NCBI RefSeq assembly: GCF_019793435.1 | Contig: NZ_JAILYH010000004.1 | Span: 124,001 to 188,000 of the forward strand | DNA: 64,000 nt | Origin: Rhizobium redzepovicii | Lineage (GTDB): Bacteria > Pseudomonadota > Alphaproteobacteria > Rhizobiales > Rhizobiaceae | Direction of reading: 5' to 3' | In this document: one piece after another, positions 43,669 to 53,894 of the stretch | How positions within the stretch are numbered: the stretch's first letter is position 1 | Layout: every line of letters starts with the position of its first letter | Translations under genes and position numbers: made by a program | Notes under the pieces: generated by a model | What the model was told of the DNA's origin: nothing | The model's input: only the letters and a program-made list of their open reading frames with translations | Database searches by the model: none

Positions 43669-44682
43669 ATGACCGAATCAAAAGCGATGATCCTTGGCTG
43701 CAGCGGCCTTGCCCTCACATCCGAAGAGAAAGCCTTCTACCGGGGCGAACGGCCCTGGGGCTTCATCCTCTTCGGGCGCAATATCTCCGAAGCAGGGCAG
43801 ATTGCCGATCTGGTCGCCGAACTGCGCGACAGCGTCGGCTGGCATGCGCCGGTGCTGATCGACCAGGAGGGTGGCCGCGTTCAGCGCATTCGTCCGCCGG
43901 TTTTCGCACGTTATCCCTCCGGCCAGGCGCTCGGAGATCTCTATCGCCGAGACCCGGCGCTTGGGCTGCGCGCTGCCTGGGCGATGTCGCGGCTGCACGC
44001 CTTCGACCTTTCGAGCCTCGGCATTGATGTCGATTGCCTGCCGGTGCTCGACGTGCCGGTCGAGGGCAGCAGCAGCGTCATCGGCGACCGCGCCTATGGC
44101 GACGACCCCCAGACCGTCATCGTCATGGGCCGGGCGGCTGCTGAAGGGTTGAAGGCCGGCGGCCTCTTGCCGGTGATGAAGCATATGCCCGGGCACGGCC
44201 GCGGCTTTGCGGATTCACACCTGGAACTGCCTGTCGTCACCGTCTCGCGCGATGAGCTGGAGGCTCATGATTTCCCGCCCTTTATCGCCATGAAGGACGA
44301 GCTGATGGCGATGACCTGCCACGTCGTCTTCACCGCCATCGACCCCGACAATCCGGCGACGACCTCGCGAAAGGTGATCGACGGCGTCATCCGCGAGCAA
44401 ATCGGCTTTACCGGTCTGCTTCTCTCCGACGACAGCTCGATGAATGCACTTTCCGGCACGATCGGCGAACGTGCGGCGAATATTATTGCAGGCGGATGCG
44501 ATATCGTGCTGCATTGCAATGGCCATATGGACGAGATGCTGGATGTCGTGGCAAATGTTCCGCCGCTCGCCGGTCAATCGCTTGCCCGTGCAAAAGCGGT
44601 GGAAGCAGGTTTTGCAGCGCCGGATGCCGCCGATGAGGCGGAATTGCGGGCGGAATTCGAGGCGATGTTTGCGATCGTGTGA
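43669..44682 (+). CDS. nagZ: beta-N-acetylhexosaminidase NagZ
   Basis: 337 aa from the ATG at 43669. Glycoside hydrolase family 3 motifs: WGFILFGRNI, LIDQEGGRVQR, KHMPGHGRGFADSHLELP (substrate His and Asp) and GLLLSDDSSMNAL with the nucleophile Asp. Removes N-acetylglucosamine from anhydro-muropeptides in cytoplasmic murein recycling. Probably heads the nagZ-scpAB transcript. Confidence 0.94.
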   Translation: MTESKAMILGCSGLALTSEEKAFYRGERPWGFILFGRNISEAGQIADLVAELRDSVGWHAPVLIDQEGGRVQRIRPPVFARYPSGQALGDLYRRDPALGLRAAWAMSRLHAFDLSSLGIDVDCLPVLDVPVEGSSSVIGDRAYGDDPQTVIVMGRAAAEGLKAGGLLPVMKHMPGHGRGFADSHLELPVVTVSRDELEAHDFPPFIAMKDELMAMTCHVVFTAIDPDNPATTSRKVIDGVIREQIGFTGLLLSDDSSMNALSGTIGERAANIIAGGCDIVLHCNGHMDEMLDVVANVPPLAGQSLARAKAVEAGFAAPDAADEAELRAEFEAMFAIV

Positions 44683-44697
44683 TCGCTGAGGAGCAGG

Positions 44698-45558
44698 GTG
44701 GTGATCACGGTCAAGGGCACGGAGCGTCCGCAGGCGGCAACGCCGATGGACAAGTTGTGGCAGGAGAACGGCGCCGAGCGCGCCAGCCACGAGCCGGCGC
44801 TGGTGATCGATGTCGCCGGCTTCGAAGGGCCGCTCGATCTGTTGCTCTATCTCGCCCGCAACCAGAAGGTCGATCTGTCGCGCATTTCGGTGCTGGCACT
44901 GGCCGAGCAATATCTGCAGTTCGTCGAAAGCGCCCGGCGTATCCGCATCGAGCTTGCCGCCGATTATCTCGTCATGGCAGCCTGGCTTGCCTATCTCAAG
45001 TCGCGGCTGCTGATACCCCAGCAGATCAAGGATGACGGTCCGTCGGGCGAAGAGATGGCGGCAACGCTCGCCTTCCGGCTGAAGCGCCTCGAAGCCATGC
45101 GCCAGGCCGCCGAAGGCCTCGTCAACCGCAACCGCCTCGGCCGCGACATCTTCGTGCGCGGCGCGCCCGAGCATATTCCCGACCGGCAGCAATCCGCCTA
45201 CGCGGCAAGCCTCTATGATCTTTTGACCGCCTATGCGGCGCTGCGCCAGCGCAATGCCGTTACCCAGGTGACGATCGAGAGGCGCAACGTCTGGTCGCTG
45301 ACCGATGCGCGTGAGTTGCTGACCCAAATGATCGGCGAGATCGGCGACTGGACGGCGATGGAGCATTATCTGCTGCGTTATCTCGCTGCGCCCGAGGAAC
45401 GCGTCACGGCGATTGCCAGCGCTTTTGCCGCCTCGCTGGAGCTGGTGCGCGAGGGCAAGCTGGAAATCCGCCAGGACGGCGCCTTTCAACCGATATACAT
45501 GCGCCGCGGACCAAAACACGCCACGCTGCAGGTGGTGGAACAGGAGCAGCCGGCTTGA
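44698..45558 (+). CDS. scpA: segregation and condensation protein ScpA
   Basis: 286 aa with GTG start; GAGGAG lies 4 nt before the GTG at 44698 and 7 nt before a second GTG at 44701, so either may be used. Kleisin family: FEGPLDLLLYLARNQKVDLSRISVLALAEQYL at the N-terminus and a winged-helix C-terminus (RVTAIASAFAASLELVREGKLEIRQ). With Smc and ScpB it forms condensin. It overlaps scpB by 4 nt. Confidence 0.95.
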   Translation: MVITVKGTERPQAATPMDKLWQENGAERASHEPALVIDVAGFEGPLDLLLYLARNQKVDLSRISVLALAEQYLQFVESARRIRIELAADYLVMAAWLAYLKSRLLIPQQIKDDGPSGEEMAATLAFRLKRLEAMRQAAEGLVNRNRLGRDIFVRGAPEHIPDRQQSAYAASLYDLLTAYAALRQRNAVTQVTIERRNVWSLTDARELLTQMIGEIGDWTAMEHYLLRYLAAPEERVTAIASAFAASLELVREGKLEIRQDGAFQPIYMRRGPKHATLQVVEQEQPA

Positions 45559-46271
45559 TCGATCCGAAGAGCGACGAGGATTTCGAGGACGATTTCGAAG
45601 GCAGGAGCCGCGACCTGCAGGCCGAGATCGAGGCAGAACGCATCGCCGAGGCGTTGGTTTTTGCCTCCTCGCAACCGGTGTCCGAAGGCTTCCTCGCAGA
45701 GCGCCTGCCCGAGAAGACCGATGTTCGCGCCATCATGCTGCGCTTGAAGGCACACTATGCACCGCGCGGCGTCAACCTCCTGCAGATCGAGGGTGCCTGG
45801 GCCTTCCGCACCGCCGCCGATCTCTCCTTCGTCATTCGCCGCGATGACAACGAGGTCAAGAAGCTCTCGCGCGCCGCATTGGAAGTGCTGGCGATCATTG
45901 CCTATCACCAGCCGGTGACGCGCGCCGAGATCGAGGATATCCGCGGCGTGCAGACCTCGCGCGGCACGCTCGACGTGCTGATGGAGGCGGGCTGGGTACG
46001 GTTTCGCGGTCGCCGTCGCACGCCGGGCCGGCCGGTGACATTAGGCACCACCCGCGATTTTCTCGACCATTTCGGTCTCGAGGAGCTGCGCGATCTGCCC
46101 GGTCTCGAAGAATTGAAGGGCGCTGGCCTGCTCTCGGGGCGCATTCCTGCGAATTTCAACATTCCCTCGCCATTGATGAACGACGAGCTAAGCGAGGACG
46201 AAGATCCCATTACCCAGATGGATCTCGAAGAACTTGGGTTGCTCGCCCCGCGTTCTACCTCCGAAGATTGA
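45555..46271 (+). CDS. scpB: segregation and condensation protein ScpB
   Basis: 238 aa from a TTG that overlaps the scpA stop (TTGA). Two winged-helix domains (IAEALVFASSQPVSEGFLAERLP; LEVLAIIAYHQPVTRAEIEDIRGV), ending in an acidic tail. Binds ScpA within the Smc-ScpAB complex. The TTG start inside the stop codon implies translation by re-initiation after scpA. Confidence 0.95.
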   Translation: MIDPKSDEDFEDDFEGRSRDLQAEIEAERIAEALVFASSQPVSEGFLAERLPEKTDVRAIMLRLKAHYAPRGVNLLQIEGAWAFRTAADLSFVIRRDDNEVKKLSRAALEVLAIIAYHQPVTRAEIEDIRGVQTSRGTLDVLMEAGWVRFRGRRRTPGRPVTLGTTRDFLDHFGLEELRDLPGLEELKGAGLLSGRIPANFNIPSPLMNDELSEDEDPITQMDLEELGLLAPRSTSED

Positions 46272-46455
46272 AGGACTTCGTCTTGCTTTTGCCATGCATG
46301 ACGAAAACAATGGTGCTCACCATTTTTCGGCGGTTCGGTGGCTTGTCACAAAGGGCGATACCGTGACATTAAGCGCAGTTCAAAGGGCTTGATGTTGGAA
46401 ACGCTGTCGGAAATTCTTACATCATGGGAACATCGAATAAAGGGAGTAAGTGCAA

Positions 46456-46650
46456 ATGATGGGTTCTTTTAGCATGTGGCACTGGTTGATCGTTCTGGTC
46501 ATCGTGCTGTTGTTGTTTGGCCGCGGCAAGATCCCGGAACTGATGGGCGATGTCGCCAAGGGCATCAAAAGCTTCAAGAAGGGCATGACGGACGAAGATG
46601 CGCCCGACACGGCCAAGACCGTCGATCACAAGGCCGACGAAACGAAGTAA
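46456..46650 (+). CDS. tatA: twin-arginine translocase subunit TatA
   Basis: 64 aa; the ATG at 46456 has AGGGAG 9 nt upstream. One TM helix ([20 protein letters not shown]) followed by the amphipathic helix ([16 protein letters not shown]) and an acidic tail. Forms the protein-conducting pore of the Tat system, which may export the Tat-type DctP at 3721. Confidence 0.96.
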
Positions 46651-46701
46651 CCAAGTGCGGGAAAAAGCGCAGCCCCCGCGCTTCCCGTCCAGGAGCCTTG
46701 C

Positions 46702-47328
46702 ATGTTCGATATTGGCTGGACCGAGCTTTTGGTCATCGCGGTCGTCCTGATCGTGGTCGTCGGTCCCAAGGATTTGCCGCCGATGCTGCGCGCTTTCGGC
46801 AAGATGACGCAGCGCGCCCGCAAGGTGGCGGGTGAATTCCGTGCGCAGTTCGACGAAGCGTTGCGCGAGGCCGAGCTTGACGATGTCCGCCAGACGCTCA
46901 GTGACGCCCAGAAGCTCAACCCGGTCAACAGCCTGCGCGAGGCGATGAACCCGCTTCGCCAGATGGGCAACGAGATCAAGGCCGACTTGCAGAAGGCGAC
47001 CGCAGTCCCGGAAAACAAGACCGAGGTGCCGCCGGCTGCCGTTTCCGCGCCGACGCCGTCGATGGGCCTGCCGGAAACGCCGCCGTTGGTGCCGCCACCT
47101 GCGCCGACGCCGGAGCCCGTTGCTGCCGCGGTCGCCACGGCCGATGCGGTAGCCGCCAAGCCGAAAGCGGTGCGCAAGCCGCGGGCCAAGGCTGCGGATA
47201 AGGCGGCCTTTGCCATCGCCGCGCCCGTGGAAAACGTGCCTGCGGAAAAGCCTAAGCGCACGACTGCTGCCAGGAAGCCCGCAGCGCCGAAGACGCCGGC
47301 GCAGATGAAGAAAAAGGACGAGGCATGA
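46702..47328 (+). CDS. tatB: twin-arginine translocase subunit TatB
   Basis: 208 aa. TM helix (GWTELLVIAVVLIVVVGPKDLP) and long amphipathic helix; the C-terminal half is a Pro/Ala/Lys-rich disordered tail as in other rhizobia. Substrate receptor with TatC. It overlaps tatC by 4 nt (ATGA). Confidence 0.96.
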   Translation: MFDIGWTELLVIAVVLIVVVGPKDLPPMLRAFGKMTQRARKVAGEFRAQFDEALREAELDDVRQTLSDAQKLNPVNSLREAMNPLRQMGNEIKADLQKATAVPENKTEVPPAAVSAPTPSMGLPETPPLVPPPAPTPEPVAAAVATADAVAAKPKAVRKPRAKAADKAAFAIAAPVENVPAEKPKRTTAARKPAAPKTPAQMKKKDEA

Positions 47329-48152
47329 GCGGTGATATCGAAGACAAGCCGCAGCCGTTGATCGAGCACTTGATGGAGCTGCGCACGCGGCTGATCTGGT
47401 CGATCGGCGCATTTTTCGTCGCCTTCATCGCATGCTTCTTTTTTGCCAAGCATCTCTTTAACTACCTGGTCATTCCCTACAAGACGGCCGTAATATGGGC
47501 GCATCTCGACGTTGAGAAGGCGCAGCTGATCTACACCGCGCCGCAGGAATTCTTCTTCACGCAGGTGAAGGTGGCGATGTTCGGCGGCCTCGTGGTTGCG
47601 TTTCCGATCATTGCAGCACAGGTCTACAAGTTCGTCGCGCCGGGCCTCTACAAGAATGAGCGCCAGGCCTTCCTGCCGTTCCTGATCGCTTCGCCGGTGC
47701 TGTTCCTGATGGGCGCGGCACTCGTCTATTTCTTCTTCACGCCAATGGTCATGTGGTTCTTCCTGTCGATGCAGCAGGCGCCGGGGCAAGACGAAGTGGC
47801 AATTTCGCTTATGCCCAAGGTCTCGGAATATCTGAGCCTGATCATGACGCTGGTCTTCTCCTTCGGCCTCGTCTTCCAGCTGCCGGTCATCACCACGCTG
47901 CTTGCCCGCGTCGGCCTGCTGACGTCGCAGTGGCTCGCCGAAAAGCGCAAGTTCGCCATCGTCCTCGCCTTCATCGTCGCCGCCGTACTGACGCCGCCCG
48001 ATCCTATGTCCCAGATCGGCCTTGCGATACCGACGATCCTTCTCTACGAGATTTCCATCCATGCGGCGCGACTCGTAGAGCGCCAGCGTGCCCGGCAGGC
48101 GGTCGAAAAGGACACCGAATCCGCGGACGTTGCCAAGACGGACAGCGTCTGA
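47325..48152 (+). CDS. tatC: twin-arginine translocase subunit TatC
   Basis: 275 aa, six TM segments. Signature N-terminus (PLIEHLMELRTRLIWSI) carries the conserved Glu and Arg that recognise the RR signal; further motifs PQEFFFTQVKVAMFGG and LTPPDPMSQIGLAIP. Coupled to tatB by overlap. Completes the tatABC operon, 100 nt before serS. Confidence 0.97.
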   Translation: MSGDIEDKPQPLIEHLMELRTRLIWSIGAFFVAFIACFFFAKHLFNYLVIPYKTAVIWAHLDVEKAQLIYTAPQEFFFTQVKVAMFGGLVVAFPIIAAQVYKFVAPGLYKNERQAFLPFLIASPVLFLMGAALVYFFFTPMVMWFFLSMQQAPGQDEVAISLMPKVSEYLSLIMTLVFSFGLVFQLPVITTLLARVGLLTSQWLAEKRKFAIVLAFIVAAVLTPPDPMSQIGLAIPTILLYEISIHAARLVERQRARQAVEKDTESADVAKTDSV

Positions 48153-48251
48153 GCGGCAATCCGGAAATCCTTTCACGAACGCCGTCTCATCCGGTCGAAG
48201 CCCGGTCAGGCTTTGGCCGGGTCACTTCTGTTGCAACGACCTGGAACGACG

Positions 48252-49535
48252 ATGCTCGATATCAAATGGATCCGTGAGAATCCCGAAGCGCTCGATGCCG
48301 CCCTCGCCAAACGCGGTGCGGAGCCTCTGGCCCAAAATCTCGTTGCCCTCGATGAAAAGCGCCGCTCCGCCGTGCAGAAGGCGCAGGATTTGCTGTCCCG
48401 CCGCAACCTCGCTTCCAAGGAGATCGGCGCGGCGCTGTCGCAGAAGAACGGCGAACTCGCCGAGAAGCTGAAGGTCGAAGTCGCCGAATTGAAGGCTATG
48501 CTGCCGATGGTCGAGGAAGAGGACCGTCAACTGACGGCCGAACTTAACGACGCGCTGTCGCGCATCCCGAACATTCCCTTCGACGACGTTCCGGTCGGCA
48601 AGGATGAGCACGACAATGTCGTCACCCGCATCGTCGGTGAAAAGCCGCTCTGGAACCACACGCCGAAGGAGCACTTCGAAATCGGCGAGGCGCTCGGCTA
48701 TATGGATTTCGAGCGCGCCGCCAAGCTCTCCGGTTCGCGCTTCACGGTTCTCACAGGGCCGCTCGCCAGGCTCGAGCGGGCGCTTGGCCAGTTCATGATC
48801 GATCTCCACACCCGCGAGCACGGCTATACCGAAGTCAGCTCGCCGCTGATGGTTCGCGCTGAAGCAGTGTTCGGCACCGGCAGCCTGCCGAAGTTCGAAG
48901 AGGATCTCTTCAAGACGACGGATGGCCGCTATCTCATTCCGACGGCGGAGGTGACGCTGACCAATCTGGTGCGCGAGGAAATCCTCGACCAGGAAAAGCT
49001 GCCGCTCCGCTTCACCGCTTTGACGCCGTCCTTCCGCTCGGAAGCGGGCTCGGCCGGCCGCGACACCCGCGGTATGCTGCGCCAACATCAGTTCTGGAAA
49101 TGCGAGCTGGTCTCGATCACCGACGCCGAGAATGCTATCGCCGAGCATGAACGGATGACCGCCTGCGCCGAAGAAGTACTGAAGCGCCTCGGCCTGCATT
49201 TCCGCACGATGACGCTTTGCACCGGCGACATGGGCTTCGGCTCGCGCAAGACCTACGATCTCGAAGTCTGGCTGCCGGGACAGAATGCCTTCCGCGAAAT
49301 CTCCTCCTGCTCGGTCTGCGGCGATTTCCAGGCCCGGCGGATGAATGCGCGCTACCGCGGCAAGGACGACAAGAACAACAGGTTCGTGCACACGCTGAAC
49401 GGCTCCGGAACCGCTGTCGGCCGCTGCTTGATCGCCGTGCTTGAAAATTATTTGAACGACGATGGTTCCGTCACGATTCCGGACGTTTTGCTGCCTTATA
49501 TGGGCGGATTGACCAAGATCGAACGGGCGGCCTAA
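48252..49535 (+). CDS. serS: seryl-tRNA synthetase
   Basis: 427 aa from the ATG at 48252. N-terminal coiled-coil arm (about residues 25-105). Class II motifs: motif 2 region [26 protein letters not shown], motif 3 [17 protein letters not shown]. Charges tRNA-Ser. surE starts 4 nt after the stop. Confidence 0.97.
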   Translation: MLDIKWIRENPEALDAALAKRGAEPLAQNLVALDEKRRSAVQKAQDLLSRRNLASKEIGAALSQKNGELAEKLKVEVAELKAMLPMVEEEDRQLTAELNDALSRIPNIPFDDVPVGKDEHDNVVTRIVGEKPLWNHTPKEHFEIGEALGYMDFERAAKLSGSRFTVLTGPLARLERALGQFMIDLHTREHGYTEVSSPLMVRAEAVFGTGSLPKFEEDLFKTTDGRYLIPTAEVTLTNLVREEILDQEKLPLRFTALTPSFRSEAGSAGRDTRGMLRQHQFWKCELVSITDAENAIAEHERMTACAEEVLKRLGLHFRTMTLCTGDMGFGSRKTYDLEVWLPGQNAFREISSCSVCGDFQARRMNARYRGKDDKNNRFVHTLNGSGTAVGRCLIAVLENYLNDDGSVTIPDVLLPYMGGLTKIERAA

Positions 49536-49539
49536 GGCA

Positions 49540-50313
49540 ATGCGCATCCTGCTTACGAATGACGACGGCATTCACGCCGAAGGCTTGGCCGCGCTGGAGC
49601 GGATCGCCCGCACGCTGTCCGACGATGTCTGGATCGTGGCGCCCGAGACCGACCAGAGCGGCCTTGCCCATTCGCTGAGCCTGTCCGAGCCTTTGCGGCT
49701 GCGCAAGATTTCCGACAAGCATTTCGCCTTGCGCGGCACGCCGACCGATTGCGTGATCATGGGCATCCGGCAGGTGATGGACATCAGGCCCGATCTCGTG
49801 CTGTCAGGCGTCAATTCGGGCTCCAACGTCGCGGACGACGTAACCTATTCCGGCACGATCGCCGGCGCCATCGAAGGCACGATGCAGGGCGTGCGCTCCT
49901 TCGCGCTGAGCCAAGCCTATCTCTATGAAGATGGTGCGCGCATTGTGCCATGGGAGGTCTGCGAGACGCATGCGCCGGCTCTTCTGGAAAAGCTGATGGT
50001 TCTGGACCTGCCGGAGGGCACGTTCCTCAATCTCAACTTCCCGAACTGCCGTCCGGGCGAGGTCGACGGCGCCGAGGTGACCATGCAGGGCAAGCTCGCC
50101 TTCAACCTGCAGGTCGATGCCCGCTCTGATGGCCGGGGCTTTCCCTATTACTGGCTGAAGTTCGGCGAACGCGCCGGCGCCTTCATCGAAGGCACCGATA
50201 TTCACGCCTTGAAGCATAACAAGATTTCGGTAACGCCTTTGAAACTGGATCTGACCGATTATTCCGTAACGGACCGCGTGGCGCGGGCCTTGGGATACGG
50301 AGCACAGGTTTGA
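49540..50313 (+). CDS. surE: 5'/3'-nucleotidase SurE
   Basis: 257 aa. N-terminal acid-metal motif [16 protein letters not shown] (adjacent Asp residues), then [16 protein letters not shown] and [22 protein letters not shown]. Dephosphorylates nucleoside monophosphates; stationary-phase survival factor. Overlaps pcm by 4 nt in the classical surE-pcm-nlpD order. Confidence 0.96.
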   Translation: MRILLTNDDGIHAEGLAALERIARTLSDDVWIVAPETDQSGLAHSLSLSEPLRLRKISDKHFALRGTPTDCVIMGIRQVMDIRPDLVLSGVNSGSNVADDVTYSGTIAGAIEGTMQGVRSFALSQAYLYEDGARIVPWEVCETHAPALLEKLMVLDLPEGTFLNLNFPNCRPGEVDGAEVTMQGKLAFNLQVDARSDGRGFPYYWLKFGERAGAFIEGTDIHALKHNKISVTPLKLDLTDYSVTDRVARALGYGAQV

Positions 50314-50963
50314 CGGCAAGACTGGCCGAGAAAGAGGGCTTTGCGGCGCTCGTCCTCAGATTGCGTGCCGAAGGCATCTCCGACCTCGATCTGCTGACCG
50401 CGGTCGAGCAGACGCAGCGCTCGCTCTTCGTGCCGCCGCAATTTTCGGATGACGCCTATTCGAGCCGGACGATCCCGATCGAATGCGGCTCCTTCCTTGA
50501 AGGCATCGATTTTGTCGTCCGCATCCTGCATCACCTGAAGCTCAAACCCGGTCAGCGCGTTTTGGAAATCGGCACCGGCAGCGGCTTTACGGCCGCCGTC
50601 ATGGGCCGCATGGCCGAGCGTGTTCTGTCCATCGACCGCTATAAGACGCTGACATCGGCTGCGCAGCGGCGCATGGAATCGCTTGGTCTGCGCAACGTCA
50701 TCATCCGCCACGCCGACGGCAGTGCCGGCATGCAGGGCGAGGGCACCTTCGACCGCATTCTGGTGACGGCGGCATTCAATGCGATGCCGCGCTTTTATAC
50801 CGATCAGCTTGTTTCCGGCGGTTCGATGATCGCGCCGCTGATGATCTCCGAGAACGAATGCCGCATGGTGCGGCTGACGAAAACCGGCAGCCGTTTCGAA
50901 CGCGAGGAACTGTTCGAAGCCCCTTATCTGCCGATCGTTCCGCGCCTTGCCTCGCTGCTATAA
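50310..50963 (+). CDS. pcm: protein-L-isoaspartate O-methyltransferase
   Basis: 217 aa from a TTG overlapping the surE stop (TTGA). SAM motif [17 protein letters not shown]; substrate loop with [19 protein letters not shown] (variant of the usual IGxGQTIS stretch); [14 protein letters not shown]. Methylates isoaspartyl residues to start protein repair. Coupled to surE. Confidence 0.93.
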   Translation: MTARLAEKEGFAALVLRLRAEGISDLDLLTAVEQTQRSLFVPPQFSDDAYSSRTIPIECGSFLEGIDFVVRILHHLKLKPGQRVLEIGTGSGFTAAVMGRMAERVLSIDRYKTLTSAAQRRMESLGLRNVIIRHADGSAGMQGEGTFDRILVTAAFNAMPRFYTDQLVSGGSMIAPLMISENECRMVRLTKTGSRFEREELFEAPYLPIVPRLASLL

Positions 50964-51102
50964 GCTCTACGATTTTTCACCCGTAAGCTATGGTTATCAA
51001 CTTCTCAAAAATATCGCACTGATTCCAGCATCTTAACTGCGTGGTAATACTAACGCGTTTTAATAGACTCACAAATGGTTGCGTTCTCAGTGGGTCGAGT
51101 CA

Positions 51103-52695
51103 ATGCGTTTCAGTCTTTCGCCGAAGTTCGGGAAGTCGGCCGGTAATCTTCTGGTTGTGGGCCTGCTGGCAAGTGCCGCAACGGGCTGCAGTTCCGATGT
51201 GACACGGTTTGGCGGCTTGTTTTCCTCCTCAGGGCAGGATCAGATCACCACAAGTTCCATTCCGCGCAGGGGCGGCGCTCAGGCTGATCCGGTGCCGCGC
51301 GCCGATCTCGGCGGCTCCGCCGTTGCAAGTCAGTCGGGTTATGGCGGCGGCAATGGCGCACTGAACCAGCCTTACCCGCCGAACCCGAGTTATGATCCGG
51401 TCCGCACGTCGAGCGCCCGTATGGCTTCCGCGCCGGTTGCGGTGCAGCGTTCCGAGCTTGCAGCTCCGAGCGCCATTGCGCCGGTCCGGCAACGGGAAAA
51501 GGAAGTCGCGCTCGCCCAGCCTTTCCCTTCAGCGCCCCAGGCCGAAAAAAACCGATTGGTGGCCCCGACCGCGCCGAAGCTGACGCCTGATACCCTTACG
51601 ACGGGCACGACGCCGAAGGTTTCCGGCTGGTCCGGGACCAATGCCCCTTCCGTGACGCTGCGTCCGGGTGAAAGCGTTGCCACGCTATCCAGGCGCTTCG
51701 GTGTTCCAGAAAAGGAAATCCTGCGGGTCAACAACTTGAAGACGGCTTCCGCCGCCATGCCCGGCCAGGCGATCCTGATCCCGACCTTCAATGGCGGCAA
51801 CGCTGCCAAGGCAGCGTCGCAGGCGGCTGACCTCTCCAAGCCCGGCAAGATGCCGGAACCGGTAAGGGCGCCTGAGCAGAACGTCGCTGTCGTTCCCGGC
51901 GCCAATTCCGTTCGCGACAAGACCATGGCGAGCGCCGATGCCACCGGCAAGCTTCCGCCGGGCGCCGGCAAGGATCCGAAAGCGCCTGCCGGCACCTATG
52001 TCGTCAAGCAAGGCGATTCGCTGGCAAAGATCGCCAAGGCGACCGGCACCAAGATCGACGATCTCAAGGCCGCCAACAATCTGTCGGCCAGCTCGGTGAG
52101 GGTCGGTCAGGCGCTGAAGATCCCGAACGGCACCGCCGACAATATCAAGACAGCATCGATCCAGCCGCAGAAGGTCGATCCGAAGCCAGCTCAAACGGCG
52201 CCCGCCCAGCAGACGGCCTCCGTCGAGCCCGCACCCTACAAGGCGCCGGTCGCCACTCAGACGGTCGACGATGTCGAAAAGAAGTCCGATGTCAGCTCCG
52301 CCGCACCGGAATCGACCGGCATCGGCAAGTATCGCTGGCCGGTCCGCGGCCAGGTCATTGCTTCATACGGCGCCAACGTCAACGGCAACCGCAATGACGG
52401 CATCGACATTTCGGTGCCGCAGGGAACGCCGATCAAGGCTGCCGAAAACGGTGTTGTCATCTATGCCGGCAACGGCCTGAAGGAACTCGGCAACACTGTT
52501 CTCGTCCGTCATGACGACGGCACCGTCACCGTCTATGGCAATGCCGATACGCTGAGCGTCGCCCGAGGCCAGAAGATCCAGCGCGGCCAGACCGTCGCCG
52601 TCTCCGGCATGAGCGGCGACGTCAAGCAGCCGCAGGTCCATTTCGAGGTGCGCAAGGACGCATCCCCGGTCAACCCGATGACTTTCCTGGAATAG
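51103..52695 (+). CDS. nlpD: NlpD-like LysM/M23 lipoprotein
   Basis: 530 aa from the ATG at 51103. Lipobox LLASAATGC with Cys29. Long linker, two LysM domains (about residues 190-230 and 305-350; VTLRPGESVATLSRRFGV, GTYVVKQGDSLAKIAKATG) and a C-terminal M23 fold. The metal-binding His of active M23 enzymes is missing (NDGIDIS instead of HxGxD; QPQVHFE with only the second His), so it is probably an amidase activator like NlpD/EnvC rather than a hydrolase. Position after surE-pcm agrees. Terminator at 52717. Confidence 0.88.
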   Translation: MRFSLSPKFGKSAGNLLVVGLLASAATGCSSDVTRFGGLFSSSGQDQITTSSIPRRGGAQADPVPRADLGGSAVASQSGYGGGNGALNQPYPPNPSYDPVRTSSARMASAPVAVQRSELAAPSAIAPVRQREKEVALAQPFPSAPQAEKNRLVAPTAPKLTPDTLTTGTTPKVSGWSGTNAPSVTLRPGESVATLSRRFGVPEKEILRVNNLKTASAAMPGQAILIPTFNGGNAAKAASQAADLSKPGKMPEPVRAPEQNVAVVPGANSVRDKTMASADATGKLPPGAGKDPKAPAGTYVVKQGDSLAKIAKATGTKIDDLKAANNLSASSVRVGQALKIPNGTADNIKTASIQPQKVDPKPAQTAPAQQTASVEPAPYKAPVATQTVDDVEKKSDVSSAAPESTGIGKYRWPVRGQVIASYGANVNGNRNDGIDISVPQGTPIKAAENGVVIYAGNGLKELGNTVLVRHDDGTVTVYGNADTLSVARGQKIQRGQTVAVSGMSGDVKQPQVHFEVRKDASPVNPMTFLE

Positions 52696-52716
52696 GTACA
52701 GCGTCCCAGGAAGCGC

Positions 52717-52746
52717 AAAAGCCCGGCCACCCGCCGGGCTTTTGTC
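52717..52746 (+). terminator. nlpD terminator
   Basis: Stem AAAAGCCCGGC / GCCGGGCTTTT with a 5-nt loop, 22 nt after the stop. Confidence 0.9.
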
Positions 52747-52752
52747 ATTTAA

Positions 52753-52822
52753 GGCATGTCGCGCAAAAGTGTGCTGCGGTTTTGCGGCAACGACGGATCT
52801 GAAAGAGCGCGACGCGCTTCAA
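52753..52822. repeat. mosaic copy of the intergenic palindromic repeats
   Basis: The left part (GGCATGTCGCGCAAAAGTGTG ... CAACGAC) is a variant of the 43-nt unit at 35477 with compensatory stem changes; the right part (GATCTGAAAGAGCGCGACGC) matches the core of the 35597 repeat. It overlaps the last codons of the DUF815 gene. Confidence 0.6.
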
Positions 52823-53691
52823 CCTCGCTCGATATGGACGCGCATGCGTCCGGCCAGATCCTGGATATACTGCCAGGCGACACGGCCGGAGCGGGCGCCG
52901 CGCGTGGTTGCCCATTCCAGTGCCTCGGCGTGCATCCTGTCGCGTTCGAGCCCGAGCTTGAAATGGTCGGCATAGCCGTCGATCATGCCGAGATAATCTT
53001 CCTGGCTGCATTTGTGGAAGCCGAGCCAGAGACCGAAGCGGTCGGATAGCGAAACCTTCTCCTCGACGGCCTCAGACGGATTGATCGCCGTCGACTGCTC
53101 GTTTTCCATCATGTGGCGAGGCAGCAGATGGCGCCGGTTCGATGTGGCGTAGAAGAGCACATTGTCCGGCCGCCCTTCGACGCCGCCGTCGAGTGCCGCC
53201 TTCAGCGACTTGTAGGCGGTGTCGTCGTGGTCGAAGGAGAGATCGTCACAAAAGACGATGACGCGGTACGGCGTGTCCTTCAGGAGGTCGAGCAGGTTGG
53301 GCAGGCTCGCTATATCCTCGCGATGGACCTCGACCAGCTTCAGCGCAGAGCCGCTTTCGCGCCTGACATCCTCGTGCACGGCCTTGACCAGAGAGGATTT
53401 TCCCATGCCGCGCGCACCCCAGAGCAGCACATTATTCGCCGCATAACCTTCGGCGAAGCGCACTGTATTCTCATGCAGGATGTCGCGCACATGATCGACG
53501 CCGCGGATGAGCTTCAGCGCCACTCGATTCGGCTTCTTCACCGGCTGCAGATGCAGGCGCGATGGCGCCCAGACGAAACAGTCGGCCGCATCCCAATCGT
53601 TGACGGCAGGCGCTGGTCCGGCAAGGCGCTCGACGGCATTCGCAAGCCGCTTCAGCTCGGCAAGAAGCGCGGTGTTGATTTCCTCGGTCAT
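52819..53691 (-). CDS. DUF815 family P-loop ATPase
   Basis: 290 aa from the ATG at 53691 (AGGAG 7 nt upstream); the frame extends upstream without similarity. Walker A LLWGARGMGKSSL, Walker B VIVFCDDLSF, and the family middle SLKAALDGGVEGRPDNVLFYATSNRRHL. AAA+-like, cytoplasmic. Its cellular role is not established. The stop lies inside an intergenic-repeat copy. Confidence 0.85.
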   Translation of the reverse strand: MTEEINTALLAELKRLANAVERLAGPAPAVNDWDAADCFVWAPSRLHLQPVKKPNRVALKLIRGVDHVRDILHENTVRFAEGYAANNVLLWGARGMGKSSLVKAVHEDVRRESGSALKLVEVHREDIASLPNLLDLLKDTPYRVIVFCDDLSFDHDDTAYKSLKAALDGGVEGRPDNVLFYATSNRRHLLPRHMMENEQSTAINPSEAVEEKVSLSDRFGLWLGFHKCSQEDYLGMIDGYADHFKLGLERDRMHAEALEWATTRGARSGRVAWQYIQDLAGRMRVHIERG

Positions 53692-53894
53692 CGCAAGCTC
53701 CTGATTTCTTGCTGCGGCAATCCGCTTTATCTTTCGATGCGGGGTAGCATGGCGTTTTGCCGGCGGAAAGGTTATGAGGCAGCGGAATCGGTACTGTTTC
53801 GGGCTGTTTCTGTTGCATTCATCGAAGCGGCAATTATAGTCCGGCAACCTGAAAAATGAGGCGGAGTTCCGCCGCCAAGCCTGAGGAGTTTAGC

